Positions 18,201 through 26,465 of a stretch of DNA of 64,000 nucleotides are shown here, in pieces. Made by a program: the position numbers and the translations under genes. Each line of letters opens with the position of its first letter. Within the stretch, counting starts at the first letter, position 1. The stretch covers positions 573,001-637,000 of the forward strand of contig NC_016047.1 of assembly GCF_000227465.1 (NCBI RefSeq). The letters run 5' to 3'. The notes below the pieces were generated by a model. It was not told where the DNA came from. It ran no database searches and was given only the letters and a program-made list of their open reading frames with translations. Source of the stretch: Bacillus spizizenii TU-B-10. Lineage in GTDB: Bacteria > Bacillota > Bacilli > Bacillales > Bacillaceae.

Positions 18201-18491
18201 TTATTTATATTTCCGTAATCCGCGGTCGTACAAAAAGTTTCCGAATGGGACAAAAGCGGCGATGAAGCCGGCGGCTGACCATTTCAGCGACCATTTGACA
18301 GAGAAGGTTGCATACGCCAAGACAAGCAAATACAAAATGAACAACCCGCCGTGAACCGAACCGACAATTGTCACCGCCAGCGGAAGGCCTGCCCAATATT
18401 TAAGCGGCATGGCGATGAACAGCAGGATTAAGAGTGACATTCCTTCAATAAAACCCATCGTGCGAAGTCTTCCGATCGGCGTTTGCAGCAT
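18201..18491 (-). CDS. ydzA: DUF3817 membrane protein YdzA
   Basis: This is a 96-residue protein with three membrane segments and the DUF3817 family pattern GRLRTMGFIEGMSLLILLFIAMPLKY and GSVHGGLFILY; the conserved His is in the loop of the second pair. The function is unknown. In other bacteria the domain occurs near or fused to membrane exporters. Start 18491 follows AAGGAGGG at a seven-base distance on the minus strand; the ten codons upstream in frame precede no better site. It is convergent with amj and divergent from lrpC. Confidence 0.85.
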   Translation of the reverse strand: MLQTPIGRLRTMGFIEGMSLLILLFIAMPLKYWAGLPLAVTIVGSVHGGLFILYLLVLAYATFSVKWSLKWSAAGFIAAFVPFGNFLYDRGLRKYK

Positions 18492-18616
18492 AAATCGCCC
18501 TCCTTGTGGACACGTTTTCATTCTATACTATAAACAATCCGGAGGGCGCATATGACAGCTTTCAGAAAATGTTCGGAAAACATTCATTTTTAAATACTAT
18601 TTCTAGGGGACTGTAC

Positions 18617-18645
18617 TTGTCATTTACAAAAATACCCGAGATAAT
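18617..18645 (+). promoter_or_regulatory. Sigma-A promoter of lrpC
   Basis: TTGTCA (18617-18622), 17 bases, GATAAT (18640-18645), about 30 bases before the lrpC start. Confidence 0.65.
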
Positions 18646-18676
18646 GTGTACAAAATCATAAAAGAAGGATGTTGAA

Positions 18677-19111
18677 ATGAAACTTGACCAGATTGATCTG
18701 AATATCATTGAGGAGCTGAAGAAGGACAGCCGTTTGTCAATGAGGGAATTAGGCAGGAAAATTAAGCTGTCGCCGCCATCTGTGACAGAACGGGTGAGGC
18801 AGCTTGAATCGTTCGGGATCATTAAGCAATACACGCTGGAGGTCGATCAGAAAAAGCTGGGGCTTCCCGTTTCATGCATTGTGGAAGCAACCGTCAAAAA
18901 CGCGGATTACGAGAGGTTCAAAAGCTATATTCAAACATTGCCGAATATCGAATTTTGCTACCGGATTGCGGGTGCAGCCTGCTATATGCTGAAAATCAAC
19001 GCTGAAAGCCTCGAAGCGATAGAAGATTTCATTAACAAAACATCGCCCTACGCGCAAACCGTCACTCACATTATTTTCTCAGAAATTGACACGAAAAACG
19101 GGTGCAGTTAG
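18677..19111 (+). CDS. lrpC: Lrp/AsnC-family DNA-binding protein LrpC
   Basis: This is a 144-residue Lrp/AsnC protein. Residues 1-50 form the helix-turn-helix (MRELGRKIKLSPPSVTERVRQLESFGII) and residues 60-140 the RAM ligand-binding domain. LrpC of B. subtilis wraps DNA into nucleosome-like complexes and has been linked to sporulation, amino-acid metabolism and DNA repair. The ribosome site GAAGGATG is close to the ATG. It lies directly upstream of topB. Two proteins that change DNA topology being adjacent may be meaningful, although topB has its own promoter. Confidence 0.94.
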   Translation: MKLDQIDLNIIEELKKDSRLSMRELGRKIKLSPPSVTERVRQLESFGIIKQYTLEVDQKKLGLPVSCIVEATVKNADYERFKSYIQTLPNIEFCYRIAGAACYMLKINAESLEAIEDFINKTSPYAQTVTHIIFSEIDTKNGCS

Positions 19112-19175
19112 AGAGTGCTTGTTCAAGTCTGTTATAATAAAAGGATGAGCGTGAAAGAAAGAGAAGTGATCAAGC

Positions 19176-21362
19176 ATGTCAAAAACAGTTGTATTAGCTG
19201 AAAAACCTTCAGTCGGCCGGGATTTGGCCCGGGTGCTGAAGTGCCATAAAAAAGGAAACGGTTATCTCGAAGGCGATCAATATATTGTTACATGGGCTTT
19301 GGGCCATTTGGTGACACTTGCTGATCCGGAAGGCTACGGAAAAGAATTTCAATCATGGCGGCTGGAGGATCTGCCGATTATCCCAGAACCATTAAAGCTT
19401 GTTGTGATTAAGAAAACCGGAAAACAGTTCAATGCGGTCAAATCGCAGCTTACCCGTAAAGACGTCAATCAGATTGTCATCGCGACTGATGCAGGCCGGG
19501 AAGGGGAGCTTGTTGCGCGCTGGATCATTGAAAAAGCAAATGTCCGTAAGCCGATCAAGCGGCTGTGGATTTCATCTGTGACAGATAAAGCGATCAAAGA
19601 AGGCTTTCAAAAGCTGCGCAGCGGCAAAGAATATGAAAACCTGTATCATTCTGCCGTCGCCAGAGCGGAAGCGGATTGGATTGTGGGGATTAACGCGACC
19701 CGTGCCCTCACCACAAAATTCAATGCCCAGCTATCATGCGGCCGTGTACAGACCCCGACGCTTGCTATGATTGCAAAGCGGGAGGCGGACATTCAAGCGT
19801 TTACGCCGGTTCCATATTACGGCATCCGCGCGGCGGTCGATGGCATGACGCTGACGTGGCAGGATAAAAAATCAAAACAGACGAGAACGTTCAATCAAGA
19901 CGTAACTAGCCGTTTGCTAAAAGACCTCGAAGGAAAACAAGCGGTCATTGCTGAGCTGAAAAAAACAGCGAAAAAAAGCTTTGCACCTGCGCTTTATGAT
20001 TTAACGGAGCTTCAGCGTGACGCCCACAAGCGCTTCGGATTTTCAGCCAAAGAAACGCTTTCTGTGCTGCAGAAGCTGTATGAGCAGCATAAGCTCGTCA
20101 CATATCCGCGGACGGACTCAAGATTTTTATCCAGTGACATCGTCCCGACGTTAAAAGACCGTCTGGAAGGCATGGAAGTAAAACCGTATGCCCAATATGT
20201 CAGCCAAATTAAAAAACGCGGCATCAAATCTCATAAAGGCTACGTCAATGATGCGAAGGTATCAGACCACCACGCGATTATCCCGACCGAAGAGCCGCTC
20301 GTTCTCAGCAGTCTGAGTGATAAAGAACGGAAGCTGTATGACCTGATTGCGAAACGTTTCCTTGCTGTATTAATGCCGGCATTTGAATATGAGGAAACAA
20401 AGGTCATCGCTGAAATCGGCGGAGAAACCTTTACGGCGAAAGGCAAAACCGTGCAGTCACAAGGGTGGAAAGCCGTTTATGACATGGCGGATGAGGATGA
20501 TGAGCAGGAGGATGACAGAGATCAGACACTCCCTGCCCTTCAAAAAGGCGATGCTCTTACCGTCCGCATGTTAACTGAAACAAACGGCCAAACGAAGCCG
20601 CCTGCCCGCTTTAACGAAGGGACCCTGCTGTCAGCGATGGAAAACCCAAGCGCCTTTATGCAGGGAGAAGAAAAAGGCCTCGTCAAAACGCTTGGAGAAA
20701 CAGGCGGCCTCGGCACAGTGGCAACACGTGCCGACATTATTGAAAAACTGTTCAACAGCTTTTTAATAGAGAAAAAAGACAAAGATATTTTTATCACTTC
20801 TAAAGGAAAACAGCTCCTGCAGCTTGTTCCGGAGGATCTGAAATCACCGGCCTTAACGGCAGAATGGGAGCAAAAGCTGTCTGCGATCGCCGCCGGCAAA
20901 TTAAAATCATCTGTCTTTATTAAAGACATGAAGGCTTATGCTAACCAAACGGTAAAAGAAATCAAAAACAGCAGCCAAACCTTCAGACACGACAACGTCA
21001 CGGGAACGGCATGTCCGGAATGCGGCAAAATGATGCTGAAGGTAAACGGCAAACGCGGCACGATGCTCGTGTGCCAAGACCGTGAATGCGGAAGCAGAAA
21101 AACGATTGCCCGAAAAACAAACGCGCGCTGCCCGAACTGCCATAAAAAAATGGAGCTTCGCGGCCAAGGCGAGGGCCAGACCTTCGCGTGTGTCTGCGGG
21201 CACCGTGAGAAGCTTTCCGTATTTGAAAAACGAAAAAACAAAGACAAAGGGCGCGCTTCCAAACGGGACGTTTCCTCTTATATGAAAAAACAAAATAATA
21301 AAGAAGAGCCGATTAACAACGCGCTGGCAGAACAGCTGAAGAAACTCGGTTTGGATAAATAA
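19176..21362 (+). CDS. topB: DNA topoisomerase III
   Basis: This is a 728-residue type IA topoisomerase. The TOPRIM domain has Glu in VLAEKPSVGRDLA and DxDxE-type residues in ATDAGREGELVARW. The active-site tyrosine is Tyr310 in TYPRTDSRFL. The C-terminal 110 residues hold Cys pairs (CPECG, CQDRECG, CPNCHKK, CVCGH), a zinc-ribbon-like tail. It decatenates and relaxes negatively supercoiled DNA by single-strand passage. An extended -10 TGTTATAAT lies at 19130-19138, and a strong terminator follows. Confidence 0.96.
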   Translation: MSKTVVLAEKPSVGRDLARVLKCHKKGNGYLEGDQYIVTWALGHLVTLADPEGYGKEFQSWRLEDLPIIPEPLKLVVIKKTGKQFNAVKSQLTRKDVNQIVIATDAGREGELVARWIIEKANVRKPIKRLWISSVTDKAIKEGFQKLRSGKEYENLYHSAVARAEADWIVGINATRALTTKFNAQLSCGRVQTPTLAMIAKREADIQAFTPVPYYGIRAAVDGMTLTWQDKKSKQTRTFNQDVTSRLLKDLEGKQAVIAELKKTAKKSFAPALYDLTELQRDAHKRFGFSAKETLSVLQKLYEQHKLVTYPRTDSRFLSSDIVPTLKDRLEGMEVKPYAQYVSQIKKRGIKSHKGYVNDAKVSDHHAIIPTEEPLVLSSLSDKERKLYDLIAKRFLAVLMPAFEYEETKVIAEIGGETFTAKGKTVQSQGWKAVYDMADEDDEQEDDRDQTLPALQKGDALTVRMLTETNGQTKPPARFNEGTLLSAMENPSAFMQGEEKGLVKTLGETGGLGTVATRADIIEKLFNSFLIEKKDKDIFITSKGKQLLQLVPEDLKSPALTAEWEQKLSAIAAGKLKSSVFIKDMKAYANQTVKEIKNSSQTFRHDNVTGTACPECGKMMLKVNGKRGTMLVCQDRECGSRKTIARKTNARCPNCHKKMELRGQGEGQTFACVCGHREKLSVFEKRKNKDKGRASKRDVSSYMKKQNNKEEPINNALAEQLKKLGLDK

Positions 21363-21365
21363 TAG

Positions 21366-21395
21366 AAAAACCTGTGCATATCGCACAGGTTTTTC
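21366..21395 (+). terminator. Terminator after topB
   Basis: AAAAACCTGTGC pairs with GCACAGGTTTTT around a short ATATC loop. Flanking GAAT/ATTC bases can extend it. It is nearly symmetrical and could work both ways. Confidence 0.92.
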
Positions 21396-21564
21396 TATTG
21401 GACTTAGGTCCCGTTTTTTTATTGATCAAAAAGGGAAAAAAAAGCTAGCAATCTGCATTTTTTTCTTTTATAGTAAATGTACTTTGTAACATGGCAGTCA
21501 TATTTTCGTCTATATATATTTGTGAGCGTCTGAATCGTTTCGGGCGACAAAGGGGGATTTGCCT

Positions 21565-22653
21565 GTGAGGCATCTGTTAATCGCTGTCATCTTATTCTTC
21601 TTATCTATCGGACTTTCCGCAGGGTGTGTTGAAGCTGGAAACAAGACCCAAAATCAGTCAACAGCAGAAATGAACACCAGCCAGCTCCAGCCGGCAGAGT
21701 ATTTCATCTATCACAATCTAATGAATGACCAAGGGTTAATCAAAACCGATTTTTCAGACCAGCCTTCGTATCTATCAGAATCTCTTGGCCTGTGGATGGA
21801 GTTTTTGGTCAGCAAAAATGATGCCCCGCATTTCCAGGAGCAATATCAGCATCTGACGGATTCATTTCTGCTGAGCAATCACTTGGTAACGTGGAAGATT
21901 CAAAACGGCCAAGCGAGCGGGACGAATGCGCTGATAGATGATATGAGAATTATGCTGTCTCTTGACCAAGCTGCCGCAAAATGGGGCCGCAGCGACTACG
22001 CGCAAACGGCCCGGGATATCGGCACGGCTTTGAAGACATACAATATGAACAACGGATTATTTACAGACTTTTACGACTCACAGGCCGCTTCAAAGGATGT
22101 GACGATTTCATACGTCATGCCTGATGCATTAGCTGTCTTAAAGAAGAATGGAATCATAGACGAAGAAACGGAACAGCGGAATGCCAATGTTCTCTATTCA
22201 GCTCCTTTAAAAAATGGCTTTTTGCCGAAAACATACAGCTCTGTCACGAAGGAATACACGTATGATAGTGAAATCAACCTGATTGATCAGCTGTACGCTG
22301 CTTGGCATTTGCCGGAAGGGAATGAAAATGCCGCTGTTTTAGCGGACTGGATCAAGCAGGAATTTCAGACAAACGGAAAGCTGTACGGACGATATTCGGC
22401 AGATACGAAGGAGCCTGCCGTCAAATATGAGTCGCCATCCGTATACGCATTAGCCGTATTATTTTTAACGAAACAGCATGAAGACAGCTCTGTCATCAAA
22501 GCCATATATGACAGAATGAGTGACTTTGAAATTCATGATCCGGTGAAATCGTATTATGGAGGCTATATGAGCGGCACTCAGACGCATTCTTTTGACAATC
22601 TGCTGCCGCTGTTAGCCGAAAGGAAGCTTTTTAATGAAAATATCATTCAATGA
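21565..22653 (+). CDS. ydaJ: Glycosyl hydrolase family 8-like lipoprotein YdaJ
   Basis: This is a 362-residue exported lipoprotein: a signal peptide with lipobox LSAGC (Cys about residue 21), then an (alpha/alpha)6-barrel domain related to glycosyl hydrolase family 8. It is the first gene of ydaJKLMN, an exopolysaccharide operon laid out like the bcs cellulose genes. A hydrolase of this type may trim or release the polymer. GTG 21565 is chosen because AAAGGGGG is eight bases upstream; TTG 21559 is too near. The stop of ydaJ overlaps the start of ydaK by 20 bases. Confidence 0.87.
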   Translation: MRHLLIAVILFFLSIGLSAGCVEAGNKTQNQSTAEMNTSQLQPAEYFIYHNLMNDQGLIKTDFSDQPSYLSESLGLWMEFLVSKNDAPHFQEQYQHLTDSFLLSNHLVTWKIQNGQASGTNALIDDMRIMLSLDQAAAKWGRSDYAQTARDIGTALKTYNMNNGLFTDFYDSQAASKDVTISYVMPDALAVLKKNGIIDEETEQRNANVLYSAPLKNGFLPKTYSSVTKEYTYDSEINLIDQLYAAWHLPEGNENAAVLADWIKQEFQTNGKLYGRYSADTKEPAVKYESPSVYALAVLFLTKQHEDSSVIKAIYDRMSDFEIHDPVKSYYGGYMSGTQTHSFDNLLPLLAERKLFNENIIQ

Positions 22654-23485
22654 ATCACAAAAATTATTTACTTATTTTTCAGGGCTCATTGCAGCCCTGT
22701 CTCTGTTTATTTATTATGTGTCAGTCCAGCAATCGGAAGGGGCTCTGATCATTTGCATTACGTTTGTCGTCATCGCCGCAGGCATCTGGTTCGGCCCGAT
22801 TTACGCGCTGGCAGTGACCTTAATCGTACTCTTTGTTCTCGGTACCTTAATGATGTTTTTCCAGACTGGACAGGCTGCGCTGTTTCCGGCTGAGGAAGGG
22901 CTGCGAATGCTTGTCGTGTGGGGAATTGCGCTTTTGCTGTTTTCTTTTATATCAGGAAGAATCCACGATATTGCAGTAGGGCTTCGGCGATCAGTTACAC
23001 GGCTTCAATCCGAAATCAAAAGCTTTGTCGCTGTGGACAGAGTGACCGGATTTGATAACAAGCAGAGGATGAAGCTGGAACTTTCAGAGGAAATCAAACG
23101 GGCGGAGCGCTACGGCAATTCTTTCGTGTTTTTGCTGCTGCATATGCATTATTTCAAAGAGTTTAAGTCTTTGTACGGTGAAAAAGAAACAGACCGTCTC
23201 TTCCAATATGTCAGTCAGCAAATCAGGTCAAGCGTCAGGGAAACGGATAAGAAATTCCGCCCCTCTGACGAGCGTATCGGGATCGTGCTGACGCACACGC
23301 CAGCTGAACATATGCCGGCCGTCCTGACAAAGCTGAAAAAACAATTAGACACGTATCAGCTGGAAAATGGAAAGTATGTGTCGCTCACGTTCCACGTCTG
23401 CTACTTGCCTTACCGTAAAGATATCAAAACAGCTGATCAATTTTTAGAAGAACTGGAAAACGAGATGATGATGAATGAACTATAA
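22634..23485 (+). CDS. ydaK: Degenerate GGDEF membrane receptor YdaK
   Basis: This is a 283-residue protein with four N-terminal membrane segments (residues about 10-125) and a C-terminal GGDEF-like domain. The catalytic GGDEF loop reads SDERI (residues 211-215), so it cannot make c-di-GMP. The inhibitory-site motif RETD (202-205) is kept five residues ahead, as expected for a c-di-GMP receptor. It is known to bind c-di-GMP and activate the neighbouring synthase. It overlaps ydaJ by 20 bases and ydaL by 11, so translation is coupled along the operon. Confidence 0.93.
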   Translation: MKISFNESQKLFTYFSGLIAALSLFIYYVSVQQSEGALIICITFVVIAAGIWFGPIYALAVTLIVLFVLGTLMMFFQTGQAALFPAEEGLRMLVVWGIALLLFSFISGRIHDIAVGLRRSVTRLQSEIKSFVAVDRVTGFDNKQRMKLELSEEIKRAERYGNSFVFLLLHMHYFKEFKSLYGEKETDRLFQYVSQQIRSSVRETDKKFRPSDERIGIVLTHTPAEHMPAVLTKLKKQLDTYQLENGKYVSLTFHVCYLPYRKDIKTADQFLEELENEMMMNEL

Positions 23486-25205
23486 AGGAATCACGCTGCT
23501 CTGCGTCACAATGCTTCTGCTTTCGGCTATTGCATCTTTTCCCGTTTCTGGACAAGCGAAAGAGCCGGATGCCGGCATCCTCATCATCTATTCAACCTTG
23601 GACGGCAAAGAGTCGTCTCAAGTCAAAATGCTCGATTTGCTTGCGGGCCACTTTACATCCCATGTGACCGTCAAAAAAGATTCAGACGTGGAAGCGTCGG
23701 ATTTCAAAGGCAAAGGCCATGTGATTTATTACGGCCAAACGAAAAGAAAGCTCAGCAAAAAATTAGTGTCTCTTATCAGCAACGTAAAAAAAACTGTTGT
23801 CGCCATCGGCTATAACGCTGGCCAAATCAGCCAATTTTCCGGGCTTTCATTAGCCCGCAAAGAAAATGTGTACCAGGTCCACAGCAGGTCGGAAAAGGCC
23901 GAGGTATCTCTGGAGAGCGGGCTTAACGTGCTGAGCGTATCAGGCCTGAAAGGAAAGGCGCTTTATACCTTCAAAGCCGGTGACGGCAAAACGCATTCTT
24001 TTATATGGAAAACAAAAAAAGACAATGTGTACATTGGATTAACGAATTTGTTGAATGACAATTTGATCGTGGCGAAACAGCTCAGAGAAGTTTTCGGTGA
24101 GAAGGCGGGGGCGACGTTATTGTATTTGCGTCTCGAGGATATCAGCCCGATGTCTGATGAAAAATTGCTGCTTCAAGCCGGTACATATCTGCATAAGAGG
24201 CATGTTCCTTTTATCCTGGCAGTGATTCCCGTTTACTTGAATCCGGAAACAGGCGACAAAGTGTATTTGTCTGATAAACCGAAGATGGTCCAGGTGCTGA
24301 AAAAGCTGCAAAGCATGGGCGGCAGTATCATTGTTCACGGCTATACACACGCCTATCGCTACAGTGAAACAGGAGAGGGCTTTGAATTTTGGGATGCAAA
24401 GGCGGATCAGCCGATTACATCTGGAAATGCCGAAGACACCCCATCCATTTTGGAAAAAGAGCAGGACTTTCCGAACGAACACGCCTATAACAGCTATCTA
24501 AAACCATTTCGTGAAAAGGAAGAAACGTATACAAAGCAAAAATTGACGCGCGCTATTGAGGATTTGACATCATCGGGTCTCTACCCGCTTGCATTTGAAG
24601 CCCCGCATTACACGATGTCCGAATATGGCTATCAGATCGCCTCGCAGTATTTTACAAGCATATTCGGCCAGGTTCAGCTCAGCAGCACAACGTGGAAAAC
24701 ATCCGGTGCACCCCCGTTTGTGAGTGCTTCTTCGATGTTGCACGGCATGACGCTGTATCCGGAAACGATCGGCTTTGTCGATACATCTAAGCAAAACCCG
24801 CTCGGCGATATGGAGGAGCACATCTCCCAGATGATTGATTTTGAAGGTGGAGTAGCCGGAGGATTTTATCACCCGTATCTCGGGATGAAATATCTGCCGG
24901 AGCTGGTTGATCAAATGGAACGCATTCCAGACAGTGAATGGCTTGATTTAAAGAAAACGAAACAAACCGTCAAAACAGACAAAGTGGAAATCCATACAAG
25001 TGGTGACGGAACGATTCAGGTGAAAAACGGCGTAAGCGCCATTGACGAGTTTTTCGATCATCATCGGCAAACCCCTCTGGAAAAGGCGTTATGGATTCTC
25101 TCCGCAATCGTGCTCTTATTTGTCGTCATGTTTGTCAGTTATACGTTTTACTTGAGAGCCACATTGAAAAAACGAATTTTTAAGGAGAGAAGAAGCCTTG
25201 GGTAA
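23475..25205 (+). CDS. ydaL: DUF2334 deacetylase-like membrane-anchored protein YdaL
   Basis: This is a 576-residue exported protein: a signal peptide (residues 1-28), an N-terminal domain of about 190 residues, a DUF2334 polysaccharide-deacetylase-like domain (about 215-480, with LEDISPMS and the metal-site-like IVHGYTHAYR), and a C-terminal membrane anchor (about 538-562) followed by basic residues. It probably modifies the exopolysaccharide outside the membrane; activity is inferred from the fold. ATG 23475 overlaps the end of ydaK by 11 bases; the 3' end overlaps ydaM by eight. Confidence 0.9.
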   Translation: MNYKGITLLCVTMLLLSAIASFPVSGQAKEPDAGILIIYSTLDGKESSQVKMLDLLAGHFTSHVTVKKDSDVEASDFKGKGHVIYYGQTKRKLSKKLVSLISNVKKTVVAIGYNAGQISQFSGLSLARKENVYQVHSRSEKAEVSLESGLNVLSVSGLKGKALYTFKAGDGKTHSFIWKTKKDNVYIGLTNLLNDNLIVAKQLREVFGEKAGATLLYLRLEDISPMSDEKLLLQAGTYLHKRHVPFILAVIPVYLNPETGDKVYLSDKPKMVQVLKKLQSMGGSIIVHGYTHAYRYSETGEGFEFWDAKADQPITSGNAEDTPSILEKEQDFPNEHAYNSYLKPFREKEETYTKQKLTRAIEDLTSSGLYPLAFEAPHYTMSEYGYQIASQYFTSIFGQVQLSSTTWKTSGAPPFVSASSMLHGMTLYPETIGFVDTSKQNPLGDMEEHISQMIDFEGGVAGGFYHPYLGMKYLPELVDQMERIPDSEWLDLKKTKQTVKTDKVEIHTSGDGTIQVKNGVSAIDEFFDHHRQTPLEKALWILSAIVLLFVVMFVSYTFYLRATLKKRIFKERRSLG

Positions 25206-26460
25206 TACGCTGTTCTTTATCTCGCTAAGTTTAATATGGGTTATGCTTCTCTACCACATGTTTCTCATGCAGGGCGGATTTCGCCACTATATGACCTTCG
25301 AACGGGACATCCCGAAGTGGAGAGAAAACATGAAGGAGCTGCCAAAGGTTAGTGTTCTCATCCCGGCGCATAACGAAGAGGTTGTGATTCGGCAGACGCT
25401 GAAGGCGATGGTCAACCTTTATTATCCGAAGGACCGTCTGGAGATTATCGTCGTTAATGACAATTCATCAGACCGGACGGGTGATATCGTCAATGAATTT
25501 TCCGAGAAATACGATTTCATCAAAATGGTGATTACGAAGCCGCCAAACGCAGGAAAAGGCAAATCCTCTGCACTTAACTCTGGTTTTGCCGAATCGAACG
25601 GCGATGTGATCTGTGTATATGACGCCGACAACACGCCTGAGAAAATGGCCGTGTACTACCTTGTGCTCGGCCTGATGAATGACGAAAAGGCAGGCGCCGT
25701 GGTTGGGAAATTCCGCGTCATCAATGCGGCAAAGACGCTGCTGACGAAGTTTATTAATATCGAAACGATCTGTTTTCAATGGATGGCCCAGGGAGGCAGA
25801 TGGAAGTGGTTCAAAATCGCCACTATCCCAGGCACCAACTTCGCGATCCGCAGAAGCATTATCGAAAAGCTCGGGGGCTGGGATGACAAAGCGCTTGCTG
25901 AGGATACCGAGCTGACGATCCGGGTGTATAACCTTGGCTACCACATCCGCTTTTTCCCTGCCGCCATCACTTGGGAGCAGGAGCCGGAAACGTGGAAGGT
26001 GTGGTGGCGCCAGCGCACCAGATGGGCGCGCGGCAATCAATATGTTGTGCTGAAATTTTTGGCGCAGTTTTTCAAGCTGAAACGAAAACGGATTATCTTT
26101 GATTTGTTTTATTTTTTCTTTACGTACTTTCTGTTTTTCTTTGGCGTGATCATGTCAAATACGATATTTGTAGTGAATCTGTTTTATGATTTGCATTTGT
26201 CGGTCGGTTTTTTGGCAATGATTCTCTGGATTTTGGCGTTCTTCTTATTTATGACAGAGGTCATGATTACGTTGAGCATTGAAAAAACAGAAATGAACAG
26301 GCAAAACTTTTTTATCGTATTTCTCATGTACTTTACATACTCGCAGGCATGGATTGTGCTGGTCATCTATTCTTTATTCGTAGAAATCAAGCACCGTTTA
26401 TTCAAGCAGGAGGTCAAATGGTACAAAACAGAACGATACAATCAACATAAAAGCGGGTGA
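25198..26460 (+). CDS. ydaM: Family 2 glycosyltransferase (exopolysaccharide synthase) YdaM
   Basis: This is a 420-residue membrane glycosyltransferase of the GT2 family. Motifs in order are PAHNEE, the first Asp block VVNDNSSDRT, the DxD-type CVYDADNTPE, AEDTELTIRV with the catalytic Asp and the QxxRW motif in WRQRTRWARGNQ. One membrane segment is N-terminal and about four follow the catalytic part. It polymerises a sugar and extrudes the chain, like BcsA, but lacks a PilZ domain; the c-di-GMP input comes from YdaK instead. The TTG start follows AAGGAG (25183-25188) at nine bases. Confidence 0.94.
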   Translation: MGNTLFFISLSLIWVMLLYHMFLMQGGFRHYMTFERDIPKWRENMKELPKVSVLIPAHNEEVVIRQTLKAMVNLYYPKDRLEIIVVNDNSSDRTGDIVNEFSEKYDFIKMVITKPPNAGKGKSSALNSGFAESNGDVICVYDADNTPEKMAVYYLVLGLMNDEKAGAVVGKFRVINAAKTLLTKFINIETICFQWMAQGGRWKWFKIATIPGTNFAIRRSIIEKLGGWDDKALAEDTELTIRVYNLGYHIRFFPAAITWEQEPETWKVWWRQRTRWARGNQYVVLKFLAQFFKLKRKRIIFDLFYFFFTYFLFFFGVIMSNTIFVVNLFYDLHLSVGFLAMILWILAFFLFMTEVMITLSIEKTEMNRQNFFIVFLMYFTYSQAWIVLVIYSLFVEIKHRLFKQEVKWYKTERYNQHKSG

Positions 26461-26465
26461 CCTTT

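Noticed and set aside
25468-26040. 190-codon minus-strand frame inside ydaM
   Set aside because: Antisense of the conserved glycosyltransferase core; no independent start signal.
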